Origin: a virus
Length of the DNA stretch: 43,942 nucleotides
Reading direction: 5' to 3' (one strand)
Virus record (IMG/VR): IMGVR_UViG_3300027760_000003
Span: 1 to 43,942 of that record
Shown: piece after piece, positions 7,928 to 15,611 of the stretch
How positions within the stretch are numbered: position 1 is the stretch's first letter
Layout of the letters: each line of letters opens with the position of its first letter
Notes under the pieces: generated by a model
What the model was told of the DNA's origin: nothing
Database searches by the model: none
Seen by the model: the letters and a program-made list of their open reading frames with translations, nothing else
Position numbers and translations under genes: made by a program

Positions 7928-8257
7928 TTAAATTTTTTTTAAAACAGCACGTATATTTGAAGTATTTATGATTTCACCACAAGCTAACCACCAAGCCTTA
8001 GTAGATTGAAGTAAAAATATATCTAGATCAGCTTTGTCTCTTTCTAATTCTGGTTTAAGTAGTCTAGTTATTAGTGTATTTTCTACTTCAGTAAATATAT
8101 AGACATGATTTAATAGAAAAATCTTTTGTTCTATTATCTTGCCAAACATTATTCTACCTTTGTATAAACCAATATATTCCTTGGTTGTATCTGTGCTGAT
8201 GTCAGAAATTGATGATAGTATATCCAATATCGTTTCAACAAATTTAGTTTGTTCCAT
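7928..8257 (-). CDS. Hypothetical protein, possibly TfoX N-terminal-like
   Basis: This 109-residue protein has an N-terminal helix, then GLYKGRIMFGKIIEQKIFLLN, then helices ending STKAWWLACGEI. The order of a 'glyxxG/MF' hairpin, short strands and a final helix is reminiscent of the TfoX/Sxy N-terminal domain, but the match is loose and the usual glycine-rich motif is incomplete. It lies between the RHH gene and the XRE regulator in the leftward partition operon, so a role in copy control or regulation is possible. No catalytic residues are evident. Confidence 0.55.
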   Translation of the reverse strand: MEQTKFVETILDILSSISDISTDTTKEYIGLYKGRIMFGKIIEQKIFLLNHVYIFTEVENTLITRLLKPELERDKADLDIFLLQSTKAWWLACGEIINTSNIRAVLKKI

Positions 8258-8334
8258 TAATCTTTAAATTTTTTCAGTTAATCATACAATATTTCAAGAC
8301 ATGTAGGTCAAGATAATAAAAGAGGGTAAAAGGG

Positions 8335-8541
8335 TCAAGGGGCTTTTGTATATTCTTTAATATAATTTACTATAACTGTAGTAACATTAGTCTTATTGCG
8401 AATAGTTTTCACCTTGAAGTTGGCCCTTAAAGACTCTGGTACAAGTACAGTTAAGGTTACCATTTTCTCTTTTGAGACTTCTTTCAAAGACTCCTCCTTA
8501 TTGTGACTAATTCTATTATTTGATTTAATTTTTAGTGCCAT
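8335..8541 (-). CDS. Ribbon-helix-helix partition partner of ParA
   Basis: This 68-residue protein has a basic, disordered N-terminus and a ribbon-helix-helix domain from about residue 27: a beta strand VTLTVLVPES, then helix RANFKVKTIRNKTN, then VTTVIVNYIKEY. In ParF/ParG-type (type Ib) systems such small proteins bind the centromere and operator and activate the ParA ATPase, and a flexible N-terminal tail like this one stimulates hydrolysis. The start overlaps the end of parA by 17 bases, so the two are translationally coupled. GGTAAAAGGGTCAAG abuts the stop codon; the same 15-mer occurs at 1914-1928. Confidence 0.75.
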   Translation of the reverse strand: MALKIKSNNRISHNKEESLKEVSKEKMVTLTVLVPESLRANFKVKTIRNKTNVTTVIVNYIKEYTKAP

Positions 8542-9172
8542 TAAGTACTCCTATTATTTCATCTCTTATTGCGTCTATTTCAAGTGTTGCATCACTAAAC
8601 ATAGTATGTTCATTAAATACCGTTTTGCCCTCACTAGCCGAAGTAGGATATATTACTCGTTGAGTAGTATATGAATTTAAAATTGGTATTTCATAAGGCT
8701 CTAACGCCTCTATGACCTCCATACTAAGTTTAGTGTTTTTAATAACTCTACTTATCACAAAGGCGGCAATAGGCTTACCATCAGTAACTTCTTGTCGTGC
8801 TTTTATTATATCAACCAGATCAGATGTAGCCCAGATGTCCCAAGGAGAGGGTTGCACAGGGATTAAAATAAAATCAGCTATTTTCACTGCGGCTATTGCT
8901 AATTTAGCTATTGATGGCGCACCGTCTATTACAATAAAATCATAACTATCTTTTACAGCGTTTATGTCCGTAGCTAATGACTCTCTATCTAGTCCAATAA
9001 CTGGAATAATTTGACCGTCATTTTCTGCATTCCAATCACGAGCTGAACCTTGTGGGTCGCTATCGACAAGTAAAGTTTTGTAACCTTTGTTCTGTAACGA
9101 GTGAGTAAGGTTAATGGCTATAGTGGTTTTGCCACATCCTCCCTTCTGATTTAATATTGCAATTATTTTCAT
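8525..9172 (-). CDS. parA: ParA-family partition ATPase (type Ib, ParF-like)
   Basis: The 215-residue length and lack of an N-terminal DNA-binding domain place this in the short ParA/ParF class. The deviant Walker A box KGGCGKTT is at residues 10-17, Walker A' VDSDPQGSA at about 36-44, and the Walker B strand FIVIDGAPS at about 79-87. The protein forms ATP-dependent gradients or filaments on the nucleoid that carry plasmid copies apart; its partner is the overlapping RHH protein. It is the first gene of the leftward operon, directly downstream of an AT-rich region with phased TATACC repeats. Its presence in an element with a full virion gene set is the key evidence for plasmid-like maintenance. 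Confidence 0.92.
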   Translation of the reverse strand: MKIIAILNQKGGCGKTTIAINLTHSLQNKGYKTLLVDSDPQGSARDWNAENDGQIIPVIGLDRESLATDINAVKDSYDFIVIDGAPSIAKLAIAAVKIADFILIPVQPSPWDIWATSDLVDIIKARQEVTDGKPIAAFVISRVIKNTKLSMEVIEALEPYEIPILNSYTTQRVIYPTSASEGKTVFNEHTMFSDATLEIDAIRDEIIGVLNGTKN

Positions 9173-9358
9173 GTATATACCAATTTATTGTATTCAGTAT
9201 ATAATAATATACCATTATACTTTATTTATCAAATACTAATATAAGTATATACCATAATTAGTATATATAGATATACCGCTATCCTTATTCAAACTCTTCA
9301 ACCCCCTTCTGTGGATAGGAAATTCTGCTATAATTTAGTAAACAAATAATGATACTAA
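9173..9358. promoter_or_regulatory. Candidate partition centromere/operator (phased TATACC repeats)
   Basis: The region between divergent parA and terL contains four same-strand copies of TATACC(A/G) beginning at 9176, 9208, 9248 and 9272. The spacings are 32, 40 and 24 bp, all multiples of 8. Read in that 8-bp register, eight of thirteen successive octamers begin TATA. GTATAT/ATATAC dyads overlap them. RHH partition proteins bind short direct and inverted repeats of 7-8 bp, so this is a good candidate parS-like site and autoregulatory operator. TGTGGATAG at 9310-9318 is one mismatch from a DnaA box. Confidence 0.6.
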
Positions 9359-10819
9359 ATGTTAGCGCAACAATGCGATCTCAACGAAGAGACTCAAAAA
9401 AGATTCTGGTTTTATACGCCCAACCCTAAGCAAGAGAATTTTCATACGGCGGGCAATGAAGCGATTGAACGTCTATTTCTAGCAGGCAATAGAACAGGCA
9501 AAACTTATTGTGGGTGCATTGAAGACGCAATCCATTTAACGGGCGTCTATCCTGATTGGTGGATTGGTCATAAATTTAATCATTCTATTGTTGCTTGGGT
9601 AGCTTCCGAAAATTACGAGAGCACAAGAAACGTATTGCAGAAAATGCTTATAGGCGGTTATTCGACTGAGGGGCAATTTACTAACGGTCTAATCCATCCG
9701 AGTTTAATACTGAAAAAGGCAATGTTATCTGGTGTGAACGGAGCTATTGACTATGTACAGTTACAGCATTCTAGCGGTGGCGTATCAACTCTATATTTTA
9801 AGTCCTACAAGCAGGGGAGAGAGAAGTTTCAAGGAGCAAGATGTCATCTTATCCATTTAGACGAAGAGCCGCCAAAGGATGTATACACTGAATGCGCCAT
9901 GCGTCTTGCAGATGTTGACGGCAAAGGACAAGGTAGGCTTATTTTGACGATGACACCGCTCAAAGGTTATACCGAAATGATGTCCTATTTTTTAGAGCAT
10001 CGAGTCACTAAACCAAAGCCACAAGAAATACAATCTATTGAAGATTTACAAGAGGATGAGGAGGTGATACGCACTAATCCCGAAATCATATTTAACGGCA
10101 AATATTACATACAAGCTACTTGGGATGATAACTTACACCTGTCGGATGATACCAAAAAACAGCTCCGAGCCACATTGAAGCCATATGAACTAGAAGCTAG
10201 AGAAAAAGGAATCCCTAGCGTTGGGACTGGTCTTGTATATCAAGTAGCAGAAGCTGACTTTTTGATTGAACCGATTGAAATAAAAAATCATTGGTCATGT
10301 GTATTCGGTATGGATGTTGGCTTTTTCGCTCCAACGGCAGTTGTGTTTTTAGCTCACGATAAGGATAACGATATTATCTATGTTTATAAAGAATATTCAG
10401 TCACAGAGAAAACTGCCGCTCAACACGCTGCTTCGCTCATGATTATGGGATGCGATTGGATACCTGGAATTTGCGATCCAGCCGTAAATCAGGGGTCTCA
10501 GCGTGACGGAGCAAAGCTAATTGATGATTATGCAAGAGCTGGATTGAAGTTAAATAAAGGAAAATATGCAAAGGAGTTAGCCGTTGACTCTGTGCTTGAG
10601 CGCATTAGAACTGGACGCTTTAAAGTCTTTAATAGCTGCATCAAGTTTATGGAAGAATGGCGTGGGTATTCAAGGAAGCAGGATGGAAAAATTGCAAAAG
10701 GTAGAGACCATTTAATGAATGCCTTAGAGTTTGTAATACTAGACGGGCTGCCTATGGCTAGAACAAAAAGACAAGTTGAAATGAGATATCACTATAATGA
10801 TAAACCGAGATTTTTTTAA
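9359..10819 (+). CDS. terL: Terminase large subunit
   Basis: This 486-residue protein is the packaging motor and nuclease. The ATPase domain has Walker A AGNRTGKT at residues 42-49 and Walker B LIHLDEE at 164-170, with TMTP as the coupling motif near 197-200. The RNase H-like nuclease domain has acidic residues at D319 (FGMDVGF), D373 (GICDPAV) and D450 (GRDHLMNALEF). The adenine-binding-type lead-in PNPKQENFH near residue 21 and the overall layout resemble podovirus terminases such as those of P22/Sf6-like phages, which cut by headful, but cutting mode cannot be fixed from sequence alone. It opens the rightward late block and is followed without a gap by the patatin gene. Confidence 0.93.
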   Translation: MLAQQCDLNEETQKRFWFYTPNPKQENFHTAGNEAIERLFLAGNRTGKTYCGCIEDAIHLTGVYPDWWIGHKFNHSIVAWVASENYESTRNVLQKMLIGGYSTEGQFTNGLIHPSLILKKAMLSGVNGAIDYVQLQHSSGGVSTLYFKSYKQGREKFQGARCHLIHLDEEPPKDVYTECAMRLADVDGKGQGRLILTMTPLKGYTEMMSYFLEHRVTKPKPQEIQSIEDLQEDEEVIRTNPEIIFNGKYYIQATWDDNLHLSDDTKKQLRATLKPYELEAREKGIPSVGTGLVYQVAEADFLIEPIEIKNHWSCVFGMDVGFFAPTAVVFLAHDKDNDIIYVYKEYSVTEKTAAQHAASLMIMGCDWIPGICDPAVNQGSQRDGAKLIDDYARAGLKLNKGKYAKELAVDSVLERIRTGRFKVFNSCIKFMEEWRGYSRKQDGKIAKGRDHLMNALEFVILDGLPMARTKRQVEMRYHYNDKPRFF

Positions 10820-11980
10820 ATGAGCGACTCAAATACATTAAGGGTGCTATCTTTAGACGGTGGTGGAATGAGAGGCTATATATCCGCAACCTTTTTAAAA
10901 TTGTTTGTGCAGTTGTGGGGAATTAATCCTAATGAAATTTGGAAATATTTTGATATAATTACTGGTAGCTCTATTGGTGGACTGCAAGCTTTAGCCTACG
11001 CTTTAGGAATGTCGCCAACTGAATTGCAAAGCTTCTTTACTATTGATGGACCTTGGATTTTTACAACTAGTTCATCAAGCCCTTCTTTTACGCCTTCTAC
11101 CTTAACCAAAATTAATACTATTGTGGGTGGACCTTTCAGTAATCCTACATTTTATCCAAGTACTACTGCTGGAATAGGAACAATGCGCTTAAAAAGCAAA
11201 CTAGATTCCGTGTTTGGTACTAACACTCTTGCTGATATGAAAACTAAAGTGCTAATAACCAGTTTTGAGAAGAATGATGCTAATCCAGATTTTTCTCAAA
11301 ATACAAATACTCCTATCTATTTTTCTAATAGTACTATTATTCCAATATTTACAGGACAAAATAATTTAGCAGTCGATGTGGCTATGGCAACTAGTGCCGC
11401 ACCCTTGTACTTTCCAGCATGGAATATTGGTAATGATTCATATATTGATGGCGGGGTTGTACAAAATAATCCTTCATCTTTTTCGTTGGCTGTGGCTCAA
11501 GCTATTAAACCAACAGCTAATAGGTATTGTGTACTTTCTATCGGAACTGGCTTAGGTGATATAGGATTTCCTAGCCCCTCAAATACCCTTATCCAAAAAG
11601 CCAAAGCTGAATTAATAGAACTTAGAGAATCTCCTAAACTCTATGCAGATAAATGGCAATTAAGTAGTAAACAAATGAACTCATTAAAAAATATTGATAA
11701 TTTGGGTATTTTAGAAGGAGCTAATTTAATTATGTATTTAATTGGCGCAATGGGAGGTGGCCCACAAGAAATCACAGCGAAGGAGCTTGAGATAAGAGCT
11801 AAATATACATTGTCTAATCTCTTTAACTATCGAATGCAGTATTATCTTGATCCTATAAGAGATACTGAGCTTGATAATTCAACACCAGAAATATTGCAAT
11901 ATTACGAAAATTCTGTGACTGAGTATTTTAACAATGATATAGCGAATATCAGTAATTTCATAGGGCATTTAACAGCATGA
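10820..11980 (+). CDS. Patatin-like phospholipase
   Basis: This 386-residue enzyme has the full patatin signature: oxyanion-hole loop DGGGMRG (13-19), nucleophile elbow GSSIG with S51, and the catalytic Asp D210 in YIDGGVVQNNP. Such Ser-Asp dyad enzymes hydrolyse acyl ester bonds of phospholipids. There is no signal peptide. The gene starts right after the terL stop and overlaps the following fibre gene by ATGA, so it is expressed with the virion genes. Patatins are well known in Rickettsia as phospholipase A effectors. Here the enzyme might disrupt host-cell or vacuolar membranes at lysis, act in the virion during entry, or be an accessory effector. Enzyme identity is well supported; the role is inference. 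Confidence 0.92.
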   Translation: MSDSNTLRVLSLDGGGMRGYISATFLKLFVQLWGINPNEIWKYFDIITGSSIGGLQALAYALGMSPTELQSFFTIDGPWIFTTSSSSPSFTPSTLTKINTIVGGPFSNPTFYPSTTAGIGTMRLKSKLDSVFGTNTLADMKTKVLITSFEKNDANPDFSQNTNTPIYFSNSTIIPIFTGQNNLAVDVAMATSAAPLYFPAWNIGNDSYIDGGVVQNNPSSFSLAVAQAIKPTANRYCVLSIGTGLGDIGFPSPSNTLIQKAKAELIELRESPKLYADKWQLSSKQMNSLKNIDNLGILEGANLIMYLIGAMGGGPQEITAKELEIRAKYTLSNLFNYRMQYYLDPIRDTELDNSTPEILQYYENSVTEYFNNDIANISNFIGHLTA

Positions 11981-13812
11981 AACTTGATGTCTTATACAAT
12001 TTCATCTCCCCAGTCACAGGAAGAATATTGTCTGATCCTGACTATGTATTAGTTGGGAATAGAAATGGTGTAGCTATACCATCTCCAGCTCTGATAGACA
12101 TGCGCCTTGATATAATTGATATGAAACATGATTTTGATAGTTTAGCTGCATCAAGTTTTATAGTTGGTTTTCCAAATACACAATTACCAAATAGTCAGGT
12201 TTTAAATTCTTTGGCTGATGGATTTATGTTTAATACTGCTGGTATTGTCAGTACTACTAACAATATCCCTTTACCTAGTTTAACATATACTAATATATGG
12301 ATAGGGGATGTAAATAACTTCCCTGTTGCAAGTCCTACTATTTTACAAAGTAATCTTCCTAATCTTACTCAAAATAATATATGGATAGGGGATTCAAATA
12401 ATAGACCGCAACCAAATCAAACGATTACTATTGATAACTTACCAAATCTTGGAACTACTAGTATTAATGTCCCAAATCCTCTTGATCCAACTACTCCTAT
12501 TACTATATCAGGTGGTAAAATATGGCATGGTACAGATGCAAATAGACCTGAAGAGTCTACAGCTTTATTAATAGTAGAAGGTGATATTGCTTTAATTAAT
12601 TTTAGGTTTTTTAGTGCTAATTTTATATTAGGTAAAGGCAATGCCGTATTACAAACTTTAATGCCAGGTTCACAGTTTTTATCTAATTTGCCAGTTAACT
12701 CTTGGTTAAAAACTGATTCATTAGGTAATGGATCTATTGTCGCTGGAACTATTACACAAGATCAAGTATTAATGGGAGGAGTTAATAATGTTCCTGAATC
12801 AAGGGCAAGAATAGGCGTAGAAAATCTTCCTTTATTAGCGCCAAATAAAATTTGGATAGGTGATGTTAATAGCATCCCTCAATCTACTCAAGTTATAGAT
12901 ATTAGTAATTTACCTGTTTTAAATGCTAATAATTTATGGATAGGCGGAGTTGATAATCGCCCAGCGCTACAACCGACTATTGCAGTTGGTAATTTACCTA
13001 ATTTAAATAGTGGTTATGTCTGGCAAGGTGATGCAACTAATAGACCAGTTGGAGTGCAATTAAACTTTGCTCCAGCTGATGCTACTTATATTATTAAGAC
13101 ACCTAATGCAATACTAACCCAAGCACAAGTGTTAAGTGAGCTTGGTATGGGGATGGCTAAAATTGTTGCAGGGGGTGCTTTTGCAATTGCCATAGCCGAT
13201 GAAGACTATGCGACAAAGGCAACTCTAGAACAGATAAAAGCCGAAACCGAAGCATTTAAAAATGAAGCGGCTGCATCGGCTGAAGAAGCTGCCGCATCCG
13301 CAACTGAGGCAGCGGCGTCTGCAACCGAAGCAAGTGCATCAGCCTTAGAAGCTACAGGCGCAGCGGGAACGGCTACCGCAGCAGCAGCTGAGGCAAGTGG
13401 CGCGGCAGCTACAGCTACGGGAGCAGCGGGCGCAGCAGGAGTATCGGCTTTAGCTGCGGCTGCATCTGCCTTATCTGCCGGAAGTTCATCTAGTAGTGCC
13501 TCTTCATCTGCTTCAGACGCGTCTTCATCGGCTTCAGACGCGTCTTCATCGGCTAGCGATGCTGGGGCTTCGGCGAATGATGCCGCCGCGAGTGCCACCC
13601 AGGCCGATAATTATCTAAACATATTATTAACTACAGGTATAACCTTACAAGGAGATATTAGGGGCAGCGGTGTGTTAAGCAGCCCAATAACCACTACTTT
13701 TGTACAAAATCCGGTTTTTCAAGGTAAGGAAAGTTTAGCATTACCGTACGGTAATATAAATCAAAGACCTTTATCATTAATTCCTGGAATGATAAGGCTA
13801 AATACCTTATAA
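11977..13812 (+). CDS. Tail fibre protein with IWIGD repeats and Ala/Ser coiled region
   Basis: This 611-residue protein contains seven copies of a short strand-turn motif (NNIWIGDVNNRP-like, residues ~106-361), a beta-structured repeat seen in phage fibres. From about 429 to 545 there is a low-complexity AAASATEA / SSSASDA stretch like that of lambda-type side-tail fibres, thought to form a long trimeric coiled rod. The last residues, NQRPLSLIPGMIRLNTL, match a motif common at phage fibre ends. It probably binds the host surface. At DNA level the Ser/Ala region contains 21-bp tandem repeats (13501-13563) that could change length. A 24-bp palindrome spans its stop codon. It is translated with the patatin gene through an ATGA overlap. 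Confidence 0.8.
   Translation: MKLDVLYNFISPVTGRILSDPDYVLVGNRNGVAIPSPALIDMRLDIIDMKHDFDSLAASSFIVGFPNTQLPNSQVLNSLADGFMFNTAGIVSTTNNIPLPSLTYTNIWIGDVNNFPVASPTILQSNLPNLTQNNIWIGDSNNRPQPNQTITIDNLPNLGTTSINVPNPLDPTTPITISGGKIWHGTDANRPEESTALLIVEGDIALINFRFFSANFILGKGNAVLQTLMPGSQFLSNLPVNSWLKTDSLGNGSIVAGTITQDQVLMGGVNNVPESRARIGVENLPLLAPNKIWIGDVNSIPQSTQVIDISNLPVLNANNLWIGGVDNRPALQPTIAVGNLPNLNSGYVWQGDATNRPVGVQLNFAPADATYIIKTPNAILTQAQVLSELGMGMAKIVAGGAFAIAIADEDYATKATLEQIKAETEAFKNEAAASAEEAAASATEAAASATEASASALEATGAAGTATAAAAEASGAAATATGAAGAAGVSALAAAASALSAGSSSSSASSSASDASSSASDASSSASDAGASANDAAASATQADNYLNILLTTGITLQGDIRGSGVLSSPITTTFVQNPVFQGKESLALPYGNINQRPLSLIPGMIRLNTL
13501..13563 (+). repeat. 21-bp tandem repeat in fibre gene
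   Basis: Units begin at 13501, 13522 and 13543 (TCTTCATC followed by GGCTTCAGACGCG or a one-base variant; the third copy diverges after 12 bases). Each encodes SSSASDA. Being a multiple of three, copy-number changes would keep the frame and alter rod length. Confidence 0.8.
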
Positions 13813-13828
13813 TATATATATTATAAGG
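13805..13828. repeat. 24-bp perfect palindrome over fibre stop codon
   Basis: The half-site CCTTATAATATA is followed immediately by its exact reverse complement. It includes the TAA stop of the fibre gene. No U-run follows, so it is not an obvious terminator. It could be an operator, an mRNA end-protecting hairpin or a cruciform. Confidence 0.7.
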
Positions 13829-13872
13829 CATAAAACTATGTCTAATATAATTTTAAAAGAGTAACAGAAAAA

Positions 13873-14622
13873 ATGAAAGAAACGAAAGAAATGAAAGACG
13901 TAAGTGAAATAAAAGATTTAATAAGTCAAACAGGTTCAAATGAAAGATTAAGCTCAGTATTACCAACCTCTCAAATTGAATATACCGACGGGACAAATTG
14001 GTTTCAGCTTGCTACACAAAATTATGTAAATGCAATTGCCAAAGCCCCTTGTACAGTTGCTACTATAGGGACAAACTTGACAGCTGTTTATGCTAACGGC
14101 ACAGCTGGGGTAGGCGCAACTTTGACTAATTCAGGTACGCAGGCAGCTTTTACTCTTGACGGTATAACACCGTCAGTAGGTCAAAGAGTTTTAATAAAAG
14201 ATCAAACTACTACTTTTCAAAACGGTGTATATACTTTGACAACCGTAGGTTCGGCGTCCACAAACTGGGTATTAACTCGCGCTACGGATTATGATTCGGT
14301 TTATTTAATTAATCCAGGCGGTGAAGTTATAATAGCCTCAGGCACGATAAACGGCAGTAGTTCTTTTATGCAAACTGCCGTAGTGGCCGCAGTAGGAACT
14401 AGCCCTATTCTGTTTTCAAGCCTTGCTAAAGTAGGTATTCTTAGTGTAACGGGCACAGCTAATCAGATAGCAATTTCCGGCACTGCCACGACACCGATAG
14501 TGGGAATTACAAATAACCCCGTGCTCCCAGGAACTGCCGGAATGACTATGCCTGGCGGAACGGCTGCTCAAAGACCTACAACGCCTGTCGCAGGAACATT
14601 ACGTTATTGGACAGGGAGCTAA
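13873..14622 (+). CDS. Tail fibre/receptor-binding protein
   Basis: A 249-residue, Gly/Thr/Ala-rich beta protein. Residues near 35-55 read EYTDGTNWFQLATQNYVN, a module shared with the next gene. The centre (VGQRVLIKDQTTTFQNGVYT and a following WVLTRATDYD) is a pattern recurring in phage tail fibres. The end QRPTTPVAGTLRYWTGS is the same kind of C-terminal trimer tip as in the preceding fibre. The N-terminal 30 residues are charged and helical, possibly the attachment point. It sits 60 bases after the large fibre gene. Fibre identity is well supported by motifs; receptor and exact location on the particle are unknown. Confidence 0.7.
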   Translation: MKETKEMKDVSEIKDLISQTGSNERLSSVLPTSQIEYTDGTNWFQLATQNYVNAIAKAPCTVATIGTNLTAVYANGTAGVGATLTNSGTQAAFTLDGITPSVGQRVLIKDQTTTFQNGVYTLTTVGSASTNWVLTRATDYDSVYLINPGGEVIIASGTINGSSSFMQTAVVAAVGTSPILFSSLAKVGILSVTGTANQIAISGTATTPIVGITNNPVLPGTAGMTMPGGTAAQRPTTPVAGTLRYWTGS

Positions 14623-14633
14623 TATAATTTATA

Positions 14634-15119
14634 ATGACAAAACGTAAAAATTTAAGAAAGCCGGTAACACCTAATATAATCAGAATGCAGGAGATGGAGA
14701 CTACTGAAAAGTTACCTTTAGTAGTGACATTACCTACATTAAAGGTTGAATATACCGACGGCACAAATTGGTACAGTTTAGCTACTGAAAGTTATATCAA
14801 TTCAGTCACTACTCTAAATGTTAATAATTTATCGTCTTCTGCAACAAGTTATGTCTTATTAACTACTGATCAGTTCGTTATAACTAACAACGCTACCGCT
14901 TCGGTAGCTCTTACTCTCCCTAGTGCTCCTACAATAGGGCAAAGATATATTATTGTCGACGGTGCTGGTGTTTCGGGAACTCACCCTATAAGCATTACGT
15001 CAATTAATAACTTAGTTCATCAAACGGGAGGAGGAGCTACATCTACAACGGCAACAATCAATATTAATTACGGTCAAATAAGTTTAACTTATAATGGCAC
15101 TAATTGGTATTCAACATAA
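14634..15119 (+). CDS. Fibre-like protein with EYTDGTNW module
   Basis: This 161-residue protein has a basic N-terminus followed by VEYTDGTNWYSLATESYIN, closely matching the previous gene in both protein and DNA, so a module was duplicated. The rest is a beta-rich domain with TNNATASVALTLPSAP and IVDGAGVSG, a layout seen in phage fibre and spike accessory domains, ending LTYNGTNWYST. A tandem 21-bp repeat follows its stop; in the +1 frame that repeat would encode a heptad helix (see findings). Likely a second small fibre or tip protein; function unproven. Confidence 0.6.
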   Translation: MTKRKNLRKPVTPNIIRMQEMETTEKLPLVVTLPTLKVEYTDGTNWYSLATESYINSVTTLNVNNLSSSATSYVLLTTDQFVITNNATASVALTLPSAPTIGQRYIIVDGAGVSGTHPISITSINNLVHQTGGGATSTTATININYGQISLTYNGTNWYST

Positions 15120-15123
15120 AGTA

Positions 15124-15163
15124 GAAACTTTAGAATTAAAAATGAAAACTTTAGAATTAAAAA
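15124..15163 (+). repeat. Tandem 21-bp repeat after fibre-like gene
   Basis: AAACTTTAGAATTAAAAA occurs twice with a 21-bp period (first near 15125, second near 15146). In one frame it encodes ETLELKM-KTLELKN, a short heptad pattern. It lies just before the ribosome-binding site (GGGAAG) of the next small gene. Confidence 0.7.
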
Positions 15164-15181
15164 ATTAATAGGGAAGACACT

Positions 15182-15361
15182 ATGAATGCAGCAAAAATTC
15201 TCCAAATTTTACCAAAATATGTCCAAGCTCTACATAGCGATGGTAGTTTGTACTTTTCCGGGGAAGAAACAATAGCTACTCCGGCACGTAAGGCACTGGT
15301 ATTAAATGATATTAAACTAATTCAGGAGCAACTAACTTCATTAGAAGAAGTAATAGGTTAA
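15182..15361 (+). CDS. Hypothetical small helical protein (59 aa)
   Basis: A short ORF with a GGGAAG ribosome-binding site about eight bases before its ATG, on the same strand as, and spaced evenly within, the late operon. It encodes MNAAKILQILPKYVQALHSD and ends QEQLTSLEEVIG, mostly amphipathic helix with no membrane segment. No family was recognised. Its place between fibre genes and the portal suggests a minor structural or assembly factor. Confidence 0.6.
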   Translation: MNAAKILQILPKYVQALHSDGSLYFSGEETIATPARKALVLNDIKLIQEQLTSLEEVIG

Positions 15362-15365
15362 ATAT

Positions 15366-15611
15366 ATGGAAAATAAACAATTAAATATGGTTAATACTTT
15401 AAATTTACAGGACTACGCCCTAATGTGTGAATGCGCTGAAGAAGTGGCTAGATTTGGTATTTTAAGTGATTTCATGAAAAAGGGTATAACTGATTTTTAT
15501 TCGTTTAAGAGCAAAAAGGAAGAATTAGCAGCGGATGAAATGCAAGTTTTAACTAATAAAATGCATGAGATGCAAATATTTTTAGAAAAACTAACGACTA
15601 AAACTAAATGA
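15366..15611 (+). CDS. Hypothetical small helical protein (81 aa)
   Basis: This 81-residue, Met/Lys/Glu-rich helical protein includes CECAEEVARFG and a C-terminal coiled-coil-like stretch (KKEELAADEMQVLTNKMHEM). It starts four bases after the previous stop and overlaps the next start by four bases (ATGA), so it is part of a tightly packed late transcript. No family was recognised; assembly chaperone or small structural protein are both possible. Confidence 0.6.
   Translation: MENKQLNMVNTLNLQDYALMCECAEEVARFGILSDFMKKGITDFYSFKSKKEELAADEMQVLTNKMHEMQIFLEKLTTKTK

Noticed and set aside
8712-8945. Open frame on the plus strand inside parA
   Set aside because: It lies entirely opposite a well-supported ParA coding sequence with all Walker motifs; no ribosome-binding site.
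13206-13598. Long antisense open frame rich in Ala/Asp across the fibre gene
   Set aside because: It is the mirror of the low-complexity AAASATEA/SSSASDA coding repeats, whose codon bias removes stops on the other strand; no start signal or independent composition.
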